Assembly (NCBI GenBank): GCA_017557885.1
Contig: JAFYXV010000007.1
Location: 360,645-424,644, forward strand
Direction: 5' to 3'
Source: a bacterium
Lineage (GTDB): Bacteria > Auribacterota > UBA3054
Length of the DNA: 64,000 nt
This document shows positions 16,055 through 24,883 of the stretch, piece after piece. The notes under the pieces were generated by a model, which saw only the letters and a list, made by a program, of their open reading frames with translations, made no database searches and was not told the origin of the DNA. Made by a program: the position numbers and the translations under genes. How positions within the stretch are numbered: position 1 is the stretch's first letter; each line of letters opens with the position of its first letter.

Positions 16055-18389
16055 AGAAAGCAGAATTGCCGAGCACAGTCTGAAAGTCCTGGAATATCAG
16101 GAACTGCTCAACGTTTTGGCCGAGTACGCTTCCACCGAAGGAGCGAAAAAATACCTGCTGGCGCTCAGGCCTTGCACGGACAGGGAAAAGATAGAGCTCT
16201 ATCTCAAGGAGACCGCCGAGTTCAGGGACCTGCTTGACCGCGGTTCGGCGCCCGTCATAGGGGAGATAAAAGACCTGGCTTTCTGGTTCGAAAGCATCAC
16301 CTCCCGCCGGGTGCCCTTCGAGCCCGAGGATCTGAACGACATCGCCGCGGCGCTGGAGGCGGCGCTTTCCCTGAGAACGCAGCTGAAGGCCATGGCGGAC
16401 ATCGTTCCCCTGATGGCTTCCTGGGGCGAGAAGATCGCTGATCTCAGCGACGTGGTGCGCGCGATAAGGGACGTCATTTCCCCGGACGATCTTGTGAGGG
16501 ACGGCGCCACTCCGGAACTGAAAGAGATCAGGAAAAAGATCGGGAAGCTGCAGAACACCGTTCAGGAAAGGATAAATCGGATATTGAACAGCGCTTCCCT
16601 GAAGGATGCTTTGGAAAACCGCAACATCCTGGAACGCAACAACCGCCCCGTCATCGCTCTGAAAGCCTCCATGCGGCGCATGATCCCTGGCGTAGTCCAC
16701 GACAAGAGCCAGACCGGGCAGACCGTTTACCTTGAGCCCCAGGCCGTCTTCAGCCTTGTCAACGAGCTGGAGGAGACCAGGTACGACGAGCGGCGGGAAA
16801 TTACCAAGATCCTCTGGAGCTTGACTTCCAAACTGGCTGACAGGCAGCTCTCCGCGCTTATGACCGCCAAGGCGGTGACCTATATCGACATGACGCTGGC
16901 CAAGGCCCGCTTTGGGCGCGCCTACGAGTGCGTAGAGCCCGTTTTGACCTCCGACGGGACTCTTGCGTTGGACGAGGCCAGACACCCGCTTCTGGCGCGT
17001 TTCCTGTCCTTGAAGAGCCGCTGCCGCCCCGCTGAGGCGCTCGGAAGACTGACGCCGCTTTCCATCAGGTTGGGCGAGGATTTCAACATCGTGGTGGTCA
17101 CCGGCCCCAACACCGGCGGCAAGACAGTGGTCCTGAAGACTCTGGGACTTCTTGTTTTGATGGCCCAGAGCGGCATTCCGGTGCCGGCGGGTTATCAGAC
17201 AAGGCTGCCGGTCTTCAGACAGGTCTTCGCGGACATCGGCGACGAGCAGAGCATAGAGCAAAGCCTCAGCACTTTTTCCTCCCATCTGATCAATCTGGCC
17301 GAGATCTTGAAAAAAGCCGACGGCAAAAGCCTGGTCCTGTTGGACGAACTGGGGACCGGCACCGACCCGGCGGAGGGCGCGGCATTGGGCATGGCGATCC
17401 TTGACCTTTTGAGGGAAAAGGAGGCGCGCACCGTCATCACCACGCATCTCGGCGCCCTGAAGGCTTACGCTTACCAGGCGCCGGAAGTCGAGAACGCCTC
17501 CATGGAGTTCGACAGGGGGACGCTTCTTCCCACTTACCGCCTGCTTTTGGGGCAGCCGGGCAGCAGCAACGCCCTGGCCATCGCCAGGCGCTACGATCTT
17601 CCCAAGGAAGTCACCGACCGCATGGAGGAGCTTTTGAAGGAGGAGAAGGAGGACACCAGCGATCTCATCAACAAAGTGCAGCACGTGAAATCCGTGGCGG
17701 AGAAAGCCCGCAGGCGCAACGAAAAACTGCGGCTGAAACTTACCCAGAGCATCAGGGACACCGAGAAGGAAAAAGCGGATCTGAAAGAAGAAGCGGAAGC
17801 CAGGATCTCCTATATCATGGACGACATTCTGAAAGAGGCGGAGGAATTCCACAAGGGCTGCGAAAACGCGCCGGAACCCTGGAAAAGCGTCATAAGCAAA
17901 TTCAAGAAGCGCGTTTCGGAGATAGCCAAAGGAACGCCCAGGGAACAGTATCATGAAGATTTTCTGGCGGCTCTTTCGGTTGGCGAAAAGGTCTATGTAA
18001 CTAATCTGCGTTCCTTCGGGGAAGTCGTGAAGATAAACCAGAGGCAGAAGGTGGCGAGGGTGAAAGTCGAGGGGCTGCTTTACGACGTTCCCTTCGCTAA
18101 TCTGGAAGAAAAGCCTTTTGTTATTCCGGACGTACGCAAGGTCAAAAAGCAAGAGATCGCGCCGAAACCGGAGAAGCCCAAACCGGCTCCCCTTGTTGTC
18201 GTAAGGAAAAGGGCCGACGTAAACCGCAAACAATTTCTGGCGAAACTGAAGGAAGGGGACGAGGTCTTCGTTCCCCAGCTGCAGTCCAAGGGCACGATCG
18301 CCCGCTTCGACAAGACCAGGACAAAGGCGAAGATCAATCTCGGTCTCATTGAAGTTCAGGTCCCGGTGGACACCCTGGAGAAGCCTTGA
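16041..18389 (+). CDS. mutS2: MutS2-family ATPase lacking the Smr nuclease domain
   Basis: MutS2 proteins are MutS-like ATPases acting on recombination intermediates or collided ribosomes. The 782-residue product (ATG 16041; a TTG at 16032 is also possible) has the core and clamp helices, Walker A GPNTGGKT at 355-362, and Walker B LVLLDELGTGTDP near 435. A coiled-coil region runs from about 520 to 600. It then ends with two KOW-like modules (GEKVYVTNLRSFGEVVK and GDEVFVPQLQSKGTIARF), separated by a Lys/Pro linker. The C-terminal Smr endonuclease domain with its DLRG motif is missing. Overlaps the glycosyltransferase gene by 14 bases. Confidence 0.9.
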   Translation: MGRTKESRIAEHSLKVLEYQELLNVLAEYASTEGAKKYLLALRPCTDREKIELYLKETAEFRDLLDRGSAPVIGEIKDLAFWFESITSRRVPFEPEDLNDIAAALEAALSLRTQLKAMADIVPLMASWGEKIADLSDVVRAIRDVISPDDLVRDGATPELKEIRKKIGKLQNTVQERINRILNSASLKDALENRNILERNNRPVIALKASMRRMIPGVVHDKSQTGQTVYLEPQAVFSLVNELEETRYDERREITKILWSLTSKLADRQLSALMTAKAVTYIDMTLAKARFGRAYECVEPVLTSDGTLALDEARHPLLARFLSLKSRCRPAEALGRLTPLSIRLGEDFNIVVVTGPNTGGKTVVLKTLGLLVLMAQSGIPVPAGYQTRLPVFRQVFADIGDEQSIEQSLSTFSSHLINLAEILKKADGKSLVLLDELGTGTDPAEGAALGMAILDLLREKEARTVITTHLGALKAYAYQAPEVENASMEFDRGTLLPTYRLLLGQPGSSNALAIARRYDLPKEVTDRMEELLKEEKEDTSDLINKVQHVKSVAEKARRRNEKLRLKLTQSIRDTEKEKADLKEEAEARISYIMDDILKEAEEFHKGCENAPEPWKSVISKFKKRVSEIAKGTPREQYHEDFLAALSVGEKVYVTNLRSFGEVVKINQRQKVARVKVEGLLYDVPFANLEEKPFVIPDVRKVKKQEIAPKPEKPKPAPLVVVRKRADVNRKQFLAKLKEGDEVFVPQLQSKGTIARFDKTRTKAKINLGLIEVQVPVDTLEKP

Positions 18390-18438
18390 GCTTTCGCCGG
18401 CGACCGCTCCCTTCCTTCCGGATTTTTCCCTCTCAAAC

Positions 18439-18467
18439 TTGCATTCGTGAAGGCGATATTGTATAAT
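18439..18467 (+). promoter_or_regulatory. Promoter of tRNA-Pro
   Basis: TTGCAT (18439-18444) and a perfect TATAAT (18462-18467) are 17 bases apart, about 20 bases before the tRNA. Confidence 0.8.
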
Positions 18468-18487
18468 CCTTGCTACAAAAATGGTTT

Positions 18488-18565
18488 CGGAGTGTAGCTC
18501 AGCCTGGCTAGAGCGCTACGTTCGGGACGTAGAAGTCGGAAGTTCGAATCTTCTCACTCCGACCA
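18488..18565 (+). tRNA. tRNA-Pro (anticodon CGG)
   Basis: Acceptor stem CGGAGTG / CACTCCG, anticodon stem CTACG / CGTAG with loop TTCGGGA giving anticodon CGG, T-arm GGAAG with TTCGAAT loop, and encoded CCA. It has its own promoter and terminator. Confidence 0.95.
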
Positions 18566-18572
18566 TTATAAA

Positions 18573-18606
18573 AAAACTCGCGGATCTTTCCGCGAGTTTT
18601 TCTTTT
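18573..18606 (+). terminator. Terminator after tRNA-Pro, probably bidirectional
   Basis: A 12-bp stem AAAACTCGCGGA / TCCGCGAGTTTT with loop TCTT is followed by T-rich sequence. The run of A on the left side would also allow it to end the convergent nifS transcript. Confidence 0.9.
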
Positions 18607-18624
18607 TAAAAGTTTTAGATGGAC

Positions 18625-19794
18625 TCAGCCTTTCCAGAAGGGGGACATGGAGCGGATGCGCGCGATTATTTCCGGCATCGCTTTCAGCGTCCAATTAATT
18701 TCCTCCTCTGTGGTGTAGCGGCTCAGGCTGAAGCGCACCGCGGAATGGGCCAGTTTCGCGGGCAGCCCCTGGGCCAGGAGCACGTGGGAGGGCTCCAATG
18801 ATTCGCTGGAGCAGGCGGAGCCCGTGGAGGCGCAGATGCCCTTGTCGCTCATGGAAAGAAGGATCGCTTCGCCCTCGATGAACTCGAAGGAAATGTTGGT
18901 GGTGTTGGGCGTGCGTTTTTCCTTGTCGCCGTTGAGGTAGGAGTAGGGGATAGTCAGAAGGCCTGCTTCCAGTTTGTCTCTCAGCCTTCTGATCTCAGTC
19001 TGTTCGTATTCCAGGGATTGGCTTGCCATTTCGCAGGCTTTGCCAAGCCCCGCGATGGAGGCGACGTTTTCGGTGCCGGCCCTGCGGCCGCGCTCCTGGT
19101 GTCCTCCCGCCAGGAAGGGGCGGAAGGATGTGCCTCTCTTAAGGTACAAGGCTCCGACGCCTTTGGGCGCATGGATCTTGTGGCCGGAAATGCCGAGCAT
19201 ATCGACGTTGATATTCTGGACGTCGAGTTTAATTTTGCCGGCGGCCTGGACCGCGTCGGTGTGCATGAGAGCGCCATGCTTATGAGCGATCTCAGTCAGT
19301 TCGGCGATCGGCATTATGCAGCCCGTCTCGTTGTTGGCGTACATGACGCTGACAAGGGCGGTCTTTTCGCTGATTATTTTGTTCAGCGATTCGGCTTCCA
19401 CCAGGCCGCTTTTGTTGACCGGCAGGACTCTGACCGTATATCCCATCCTTTCCAGATGCTTTCTCAGATTGAAAACGGCGGGGTGTTCCACGTCGGAGAC
19501 TATAACTTCATTCATGCCGCCCTGCGAGGGGGGAGTTTGGGCCTGCAGGGAGCCCAGGATGGCGGTGCTGTCGGATTCCGAGCCGCAGCTTGTGAAGATG
19601 ATCTCGTCCTCGTAGGCGGCGCCCAGGAATTCAGCGACCTGACGTCTGGCCTTCTCTACGGCCTTTATCGGTTTTCTGGCAAACTCGTACATACTGGAAG
19701 GATTGCCGTACTCCTCCTGCAAAAAGGGGAGCATGGTTTCCAGCACTTCTTTCGCCACGCCTGTGGTGGCGTTGTTGTCAAGGTAAACGAACAT
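18625..19794 (-). CDS. nifS: Cysteine desulfurase (NifS/IscS family)
   Basis: A PLP enzyme that takes sulfur from cysteine for Fe-S cluster assembly. In the 389-residue protein His104 (DVEHPAVF) stacks on PLP, Lys206 (GISGHKIHAPKG) is the Schiff-base lysine, and Cys328 (ASTGSACSS) is the persulfide cysteine. MYANNETGCIMPI and AGTENVASIAGLG are family motifs. Its start overlaps the nifU stop by one base (TAATG), so the pair should be cotranslated. Together they form a minimal NIF/ISC assembly unit. Confidence 0.95.
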   Translation of the reverse strand: MFVYLDNNATTGVAKEVLETMLPFLQEEYGNPSSMYEFARKPIKAVEKARRQVAEFLGAAYEDEIIFTSCGSESDSTAILGSLQAQTPPSQGGMNEVIVSDVEHPAVFNLRKHLERMGYTVRVLPVNKSGLVEAESLNKIISEKTALVSVMYANNETGCIMPIAELTEIAHKHGALMHTDAVQAAGKIKLDVQNINVDMLGISGHKIHAPKGVGALYLKRGTSFRPFLAGGHQERGRRAGTENVASIAGLGKACEMASQSLEYEQTEIRRLRDKLEAGLLTIPYSYLNGDKEKRTPNTTNISFEFIEGEAILLSMSDKGICASTGSACSSESLEPSHVLLAQGLPAKLAHSAVRFSLSRYTTEEEINWTLKAMPEIIARIRSMSPFWKG

Positions 19795-20381
19795 TATTGT
19801 TGGCAGCAGGGGTGACTGTTCACGCGGTCTATGATCTCTTTGATCTCTTCTTTGCAGCTTCCGCAGGCGCCGCCGGCCTTGGTGTAGGCTGTCACTTCCT
19901 CAACGGTCGTGAGATGGTTTTCCCTGACGACTTTCTCGATGAGCTTATCCGTTACGGCAAAGCATTTGCAGACGAGCTTGCCTTCCAATTCTTCCTTTTC
20001 CTCGGGCTTGATGCCGCGGTAGTCGTTGATGGCGGCTTCCAGGGCTTCGCTGCCCATGACGGAGCAGTGGAACTTGGCCTGGGGCAGTCCGCCCAGTTCC
20101 TCCACGATGTCCTTGTTGGTTATTTTCAAAGCCTCGTCGATGGTCTTGCCGATGACCATTTCCGTCAGGATACTGGCTGAGGCGATGGCGCTGGCGCAGC
20201 CGAAGGTCTTGAAGGTGGCTTTCTCTATGACTTCTGTTTCAGGATCTATTTTAAGATAGAGATACATGACGTCGCCGCAGGCCATCGAGCCGACTTTCCC
20301 GATGCCGTTGGCGTCGGAGAGCTCACCCATGTTGCGGGGGTTGCGGAAATAATCCATCACTTTGTCGCTATAGTCCCACAT
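19794..20381 (-). CDS. nifU: NifU-like Fe-S scaffold: IscU domain plus [2Fe-2S] BFD-like domain
   Basis: A scaffold that receives sulfur from NifS and builds Fe-S clusters. Residues 1-125 form the IscU/U-type domain with the three cluster cysteines in SMACGDVM, FGCASAIASAS and FHCSVMG. Residues from about 137 form a BFD-like [2Fe-2S] domain with VCKCFAVTD and AGGACGSC. The C-terminal Nfu domain of full-length Azotobacter NifU is absent; the protein ends with a short HPCCQQ tail. It is encoded directly upstream of nifS on the reverse strand. Confidence 0.92.
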   Translation of the reverse strand: MWDYSDKVMDYFRNPRNMGELSDANGIGKVGSMACGDVMYLYLKIDPETEVIEKATFKTFGCASAIASASILTEMVIGKTIDEALKITNKDIVEELGGLPQAKFHCSVMGSEALEAAINDYRGIKPEEKEELEGKLVCKCFAVTDKLIEKVVRENHLTTVEEVTAYTKAGGACGSCKEEIKEIIDRVNSHPCCQQ

Positions 20382-20441
20382 ATTTTTTTTCGTTTTTCGG
20401 TTCGTTTCGCTAAATGTTTTTCAAGCTTATTTTACTATAAA

Positions 20442-21083
20442 TCAATTTCCTGTTTTCAAACCGAGCCGGCGGTTCCTGGCGGAATTCAGGCGCTCGTTGA
20501 ACTCGTTGAAGATGGAATTAGGCACGCTTCTTTTCGGGAAGATCGTAGCGTATTCGCCCCAGTTGGCCGGCTCCTGGGTGAAGAGATCCTGATAGACAGG
20601 CTCCAGATTGGCGCGGGAAATGGGGAAGGCGTCCCTCTGGCAGCTGAAGCTCCAAAAGAGATGGTTCTGATAATCGTCCTTCCTGTCCGCGTTGTAGAGG
20701 TAAATGGAGAGATCATAGCGCTCATAAAGCAGGCTCTCCTTGTATTCAAAGCCCACCAGGAAAGTATAGTCTATGAGGGAGGTGTCCTCCTTGAGGTCTT
20801 CCTGGGTGACCAGGACGTAGCCGTGGTCGGTGAGGTATTTGCTCGTCATGCCCTGGATGAGGTCGGAGACGCCCCTGTCGTCGCTTTCCTTCATAGGCAG
20901 GAAGCAGAAGCCCACGTAGTTGCTGGGGCTGATGGCCAGACTTTCCTCCACGGTGAAATCGTTGTACTCCGTGCTGAAAAAGTAAGTGTTGCCGGTGGGC
21001 GGATGCTTGTAGATGCAGCCGCAGTTGAAAAACAGGGCGGCGGCGCAGAGCAGCAGTAAAATAAGGGTCTTGGGTCCGGTCAT
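20442..21083 (-). CDS. Probable secreted protein or lipoprotein, unknown function
   Basis: A 213-residue protein with a hydrophobic N-terminus (LILLLLCAAALFF) followed by NCGC. The cysteine position suggests lipidation, but the residues before it are not a standard lipobox. The rest has alternating aromatic and acidic residues (FFSTEYNDFTVEESLAISPSN, DYTFLVGFEYKESLLYERYD) typical of beta-rich envelope proteins. Its start overlaps the recJ end by four bases (ATGA), so it is cotranscribed with recJ, though a shared function is not implied. Confidence 0.7.
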   Translation of the reverse strand: MTGPKTLILLLLCAAALFFNCGCIYKHPPTGNTYFFSTEYNDFTVEESLAISPSNYVGFCFLPMKESDDRGVSDLIQGMTSKYLTDHGYVLVTQEDLKEDTSLIDYTFLVGFEYKESLLYERYDLSIYLYNADRKDDYQNHLFWSFSCQRDAFPISRANLEPVYQDLFTQEPANWGEYATIFPKRSVPNSIFNEFNERLNSARNRRLGLKTGN

Positions 21084-22933
21084 AGATCCTCCTCGCAGGG
21101 CTTGATGTCTATTAGCTGCAGTTCGATGGTCTTGCTGTTGCGGTATTCGTTTATGTAAGGATAAACCACCATGTCGAATTTCGGCAGTGATTCTATTTCG
21201 TACAGCCTGTCGCTCCAGTTGAAAGCGAAGACCTGGCGATAGACGCCGTCCTGGGCCACGGTGAACTTCAGATGTTTGCTTTTAATGATCTGGGGCTCGT
21301 CCGCCAGCCTGACGCCCTTGACAAGGAACATCGGCTCGGGATTGCCGGCGCCGTGGGGCTCGCACATTTTCAGAAGTTCGACGAGTTCCTCGTTGAGGTC
21401 GTCCAGTTTGACCTCGGCGTCTATTTCAAGCTTTATTTGGGGCGGTTCGCCGGTGTGGCATTCCAGCGCCAGTTTGTTCAGCTCCTCCCTGAGTTTGTCG
21501 ATGTTTTCCGTTTTGACGGAAAGTCCGGCGGCGATGCGGTGGCCGCCGTAAGCCTCCAGGAGATCTCCGCAGCGCCTGAGGGCGTCGAACATGTGGAAGC
21601 TGCCGCAGCTGCGGCAGGAGCCTTTTCCCACGCCGCCCTGAATGGCGATGATGACGGTGGGAAGCCCGTAGCGCTCGACCATTCTGGAAGCCACGATGCC
21701 GATGACGCCGGGATTCCAGTTCTCTCCGGCCACGACGATGACATGGGGCCCTTCGGGGTAGATGAGGGGCAGGCTGCCGGGAGTTTTGGAAAGGTTGGCG
21801 ATCTCAAGGGGAAGCGTTTTCTCAAACGCGGCCTGGGCTTTGCGGAAGGTTTCTTTTTCGATCTTCTGGCGCTCTTTGTTGGCTTCCTCCAGTTCGTCCA
21901 CCAAAACCTCGCCCATGGCGGCGTCTTTCGTGAGCATCAGCTCCACGGCGCTGGAAGCGTCGTTGACGCGTCCCGGAGCGTTCAGGCGGGGAGCCAGGGA
22001 GAAGGTCACGTCCTTGACGTCGCAGTTCAGGGAGCGGGTCTTCTCCATCAGCTTCTTGAGGCCGGGCCTTGCTGTGTCCCTGAGGGCTGCCAGGCCGAAT
22101 TTCACGAAAACGCGGTTCTGGCCGTAAAGGGGAACGACGTCCGCGATGGTCCCGAGGGCCACGAGGTCCAGGTATTCCTTCAGCCTTATGTTTGCGGCTC
22201 TTTTGATGTTGCTTTCTCCGGCTCTTTTAATGAGGCACCAGCAGAGCATGAAAGCGACTCCCACGCCGGCCAGGTTGTAGTAGCCGATGTCCTCCGTCGT
22301 TCCGGAGCCCAGCTCGATCTTTGGGTTTATGACGGAATAGGCGGCGGGCAGAAGGAAGGCTTTCATGCCGTTGATCATGAAGAGATCAGCCTGGGGGTCG
22401 AACTTCGGTTCGTGATGGTCCGTTATGATGACGTCCACATGGTTTCTCTTCAGGGTCTCGACTTCCTCGATGGCGTTTATGCCGCAGTCCACCGTTATGA
22501 GAAGTTTGTAGCCCCGGGAGGCCAGATCCTCGGCGCTTTTCTGGCTTAATCCGTAGCCGTCCGACAGGCGTTTCGGGATAAAATAATCCACTTCTCCGCC
22601 AAGGTCGCGGATAACTTCAGTCACAAGGGCCGTGGAGGTGACGCCGTCCACATCATAGTCACCATAGACGATGATCTTTTCGCCTTTTTTTATAGCCGAG
22701 AGTATGCGGTCGGCGGCGTTGCAGAGGATCGGGTCCTCTATTTTGCGCTGCGGCAGATTGGAAAGCGAGCAGTGAAGGAAGTCCTCGACTGCTGAAACTT
22801 CGTACAAGCCGCGGTTGCACATTACTTTTGCGAACGCAGCGGGGTATACCTCGGAAAGATGTTTAGTGATTATTGAATCGGTGTCTTTAATTTCCCATGC
22901 CGTCCCCTGGTGTATCTTGGGCAGCTTGTGCAA
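21080..22933 (-). CDS. recJ: Single-stranded-DNA-specific 5'-3' exonuclease RecJ
   Basis: RecJ degrades single-stranded DNA in recombination and repair. The 617-residue protein carries the DHH motifs: VYGDYDVDGVTSTALV near residue 85, VDCGINA, ITDHHEPKF, then PAAYSVINPK and the DHHA1 domain with VIGIVASRMVERYGLP and GSCRSCGSFHMFDALRRC. A C-terminal OB-like domain follows. Length is slightly above the E. coli enzyme. The downstream lipoprotein gene overlaps its end. Confidence 0.95.
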   Translation of the reverse strand: MHKLPKIHQGTAWEIKDTDSIITKHLSEVYPAAFAKVMCNRGLYEVSAVEDFLHCSLSNLPQRKIEDPILCNAADRILSAIKKGEKIIVYGDYDVDGVTSTALVTEVIRDLGGEVDYFIPKRLSDGYGLSQKSAEDLASRGYKLLITVDCGINAIEEVETLKRNHVDVIITDHHEPKFDPQADLFMINGMKAFLLPAAYSVINPKIELGSGTTEDIGYYNLAGVGVAFMLCWCLIKRAGESNIKRAANIRLKEYLDLVALGTIADVVPLYGQNRVFVKFGLAALRDTARPGLKKLMEKTRSLNCDVKDVTFSLAPRLNAPGRVNDASSAVELMLTKDAAMGEVLVDELEEANKERQKIEKETFRKAQAAFEKTLPLEIANLSKTPGSLPLIYPEGPHVIVVAGENWNPGVIGIVASRMVERYGLPTVIIAIQGGVGKGSCRSCGSFHMFDALRRCGDLLEAYGGHRIAAGLSVKTENIDKLREELNKLALECHTGEPPQIKLEIDAEVKLDDLNEELVELLKMCEPHGAGNPEPMFLVKGVRLADEPQIIKSKHLKFTVAQDGVYRQVFAFNWSDRLYEIESLPKFDMVVYPYINEYRNSKTIELQLIDIKPCEEDL

Positions 22934-22970
22934 AGTTTTCCTTTTGGTTTAACATTATTCTTTTCTTGAT

Positions 22971-22999
22971 TTGTCATTAAATTTATTATACCATAAAAT
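22971..22999 (+). promoter_or_regulatory. Probable promoter of serC
   Basis: TTGTCA (22971-22976) and TAAAAT (22994-22999) are 17 bases apart. A second possible -10 (TATTAT, 22984-22989) lies between them. It is in the short region between divergent recJ and serC. Confidence 0.5.
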
Positions 23000-23024
23000 A
23001 AATTAATGAAAAGGTCTGTTTTTA

Positions 23025-24098
23025 ATGGCGAGAGCATATAATTTTTGCGCCGGTCCGGCCATGCTGCCGGAGGAAGTGCTTCTGAAAGCCCAAAGCGAAC
23101 TGACAGATTACGCTTCCAGCGGCATGTCCGTGATGGAATTGAGCCACCGCTCGGACGCTTTCAAGGACATTCTGTCCGAGGCCGAGGAGCGGGTGCGCCG
23201 CCTTGCCTCCATCCCTGACGATTACTGCGTGCTTTTCCTTCAGGGAGGAGCCAGCCTGCAGTTCCCAATGGTTCCCATGAACCTCGGGAAAGGCGCCTAT
23301 GTCATCACCGGGCGCTGGGCCGCCAAGGCCTTCGAGGCCGCCAAAATCCAGGGGAGGGGAGAGGCGTTCGCCGGCAGCGCCGACCGCAATTTCGAGTATA
23401 TTCCGAAGATCGATCCCTCGGAGATCCCCAACGACGCTGATTTCGTGCACATCTGCGACAACAACACGCTTTACGGCACAAGATTCTTCAAGATACCGGA
23501 GACCGGCGGGAAGCCTTTGGTTTCCGACATGTCCTCCTGCATCCTTTCCGCACCCTTCGACGTGACGAAATACGGGCTCATATACGCCGGAGCCCAGAAG
23601 AACATCGGTCCGGCGGGCTTGTGCCTTGTCATAATGAAAAAGGCGCTGATCCCCGAAGATCTGCCAGACAGCGTTCCTCTGATGCTGAGATACAGGACTT
23701 ATTACGAGCACGGCTCCCTTTACAACACGCCGCCGACCTTCGCCGTTTACATCGCCAATCTGGTCTTCCGGTGGCTGGAGGAAAAGGGCGGGCTTGCGGC
23801 TATGGAGGAGCTCAACAAAGAGAAAGCCAAGCTTCTTTACAACGCCATAGACGAGTCCGCGCTTTATCTGAACAAAGTCTCGCCCCGGGACCGCTCCTTC
23901 ATGAACGTACCCTTCAGACTCCGCAACCGGGATCTGGAGCCCCTGTTTGTTTCCGAGGCTGAGAAGAGGGGGCTTACGAACCTGAAGGGCCACTGGTCCG
24001 TCGGAGGGATAAGGGCCAGCATCTACAACGCCATGCCCGTTGAAGGCGTGAAGGCGCTCGTTGATTTCATGCATGAATTTGAAAGAAACTACATTTAG
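23025..24098 (+). CDS. serC: Phosphoserine aminotransferase
   Basis: A PLP aminotransferase that makes 3-phosphoserine from 3-phosphohydroxypyruvate in serine synthesis. The 357-residue protein starts with the family-typical NFCAGPAMLPEEVL, has LQGGASLQF, the PLP lysine at 192 in YAGAQKNIGPAG, and the C-terminal GLKG-type segment LKGHWSVGGIRASIYNAM. The ATG has a weak AAAGG site upstream. It begins a forward run of four closely spaced genes (serC, isomerase, TruA fusion, psd). Confidence 0.96.
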   Translation: MARAYNFCAGPAMLPEEVLLKAQSELTDYASSGMSVMELSHRSDAFKDILSEAEERVRRLASIPDDYCVLFLQGGASLQFPMVPMNLGKGAYVITGRWAAKAFEAAKIQGRGEAFAGSADRNFEYIPKIDPSEIPNDADFVHICDNNTLYGTRFFKIPETGGKPLVSDMSSCILSAPFDVTKYGLIYAGAQKNIGPAGLCLVIMKKALIPEDLPDSVPLMLRYRTYYEHGSLYNTPPTFAVYIANLVFRWLEEKGGLAAMEELNKEKAKLLYNAIDESALYLNKVSPRDRSFMNVPFRLRNRDLEPLFVSEAEKRGLTNLKGHWSVGGIRASIYNAMPVEGVKALVDFMHEFERNYI

Positions 24099-24112
24099 CT
24101 TAAGGAGAAGAA

Positions 24113-24883
24113 ATGAAGAGATTACCCGTCGCGCTGCAGCTTTATTCCGTGAGAGAGGATTGCCAAAAGGATTTTCCCGGCGTTTTGAAAGCCGTGAAGA
24201 AAATGGGGTACGACGGCGTTGAGCTGGCGGGTTTCAACGGGATGAACATTGCCGATCTCAACGCCATAACCAAGGATCTCAATTTGAAGATCATTTCCGC
24301 CCACGTGGACCGCGCCGAGCTTATAAAGGATCCCCTGAGAAGCGCGGAGATCTACGAGGCCCTGGGCTGCGAATATGTCGCTTATCCCTGGTCCGGTTTC
24401 GATGAGCTTCCCGGGGGAGAAAAATATCCGGAGTTTTTAGAGAGCACTAAAAAGATCGCCCGTTCCCTGAAGGTCCGGGGCATCAGCCTCCTTTATCACA
24501 ACCACGACCATGAACTGAAACTGCACGAGGGGCAGACGCTTCTGGACAACATTCTTTTCGACCTTGGGCCCGAAGTCATCAAACTGGAACTGGACCTCTG
24601 CTGGTGCAAGGTCGGCGGTTTCGAACCCGCCCAGTTCCTGCGCGACCATAAAGGCAAAGTGCCCCTGGTCCATTTCAAGGATTACACGGGCAGCAGGGAA
24701 GAGAATAATTTCGCCTTCGCGCCGCTGGGCATGGGCTGCCAGGACGTCGGCGAACTTCTGGTGGCCTCAGCCAACTGCGGCGCCGAATGGATCGTGGTGG
24801 AGCAGGACGAGCCGTCGACGGGGCTCTCCGCCTTGGAGTGCGCCGAAAAGAGCGTCAAAACTCTTGAAGAACTGCAGAAATGA
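24113..24883 (+). CDS. Sugar phosphate isomerase/epimerase-like TIM barrel (cytoplasmic)
   Basis: A 256-residue protein of the xylose-isomerase-like AP endonuclease 2 superfamily. The start VALQLYSVREDCQKDF and KMGYDGVELAGF are typical, and likely metal ligands lie in YHNHDHE, ELDLCWCK, LVHFKDY and VVEQDEP. The substrate is unknown: inositol-type and keto-sugar epimerases share this look. An AAGGAG ribosome binding site precedes the ATG. The next gene overlaps it by four bases. A clear paralogue carrying a lipoprotein signal lies at 27731-28648. Confidence 0.85.
   Translation: MKRLPVALQLYSVREDCQKDFPGVLKAVKKMGYDGVELAGFNGMNIADLNAITKDLNLKIISAHVDRAELIKDPLRSAEIYEALGCEYVAYPWSGFDELPGGEKYPEFLESTKKIARSLKVRGISLLYHNHDHELKLHEGQTLLDNILFDLGPEVIKLELDLCWCKVGGFEPAQFLRDHKGKVPLVHFKDYTGSREENNFAFAPLGMGCQDVGELLVASANCGAEWIVVEQDEPSTGLSALECAEKSVKTLEELQK

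Noticed and set aside
18488..18606. tRNA-Pro as an integration site of a mobile element
   Set aside because: The tRNA is followed directly by its terminator and a core nifS gene; no integrase or repeat of the tRNA end is visible.
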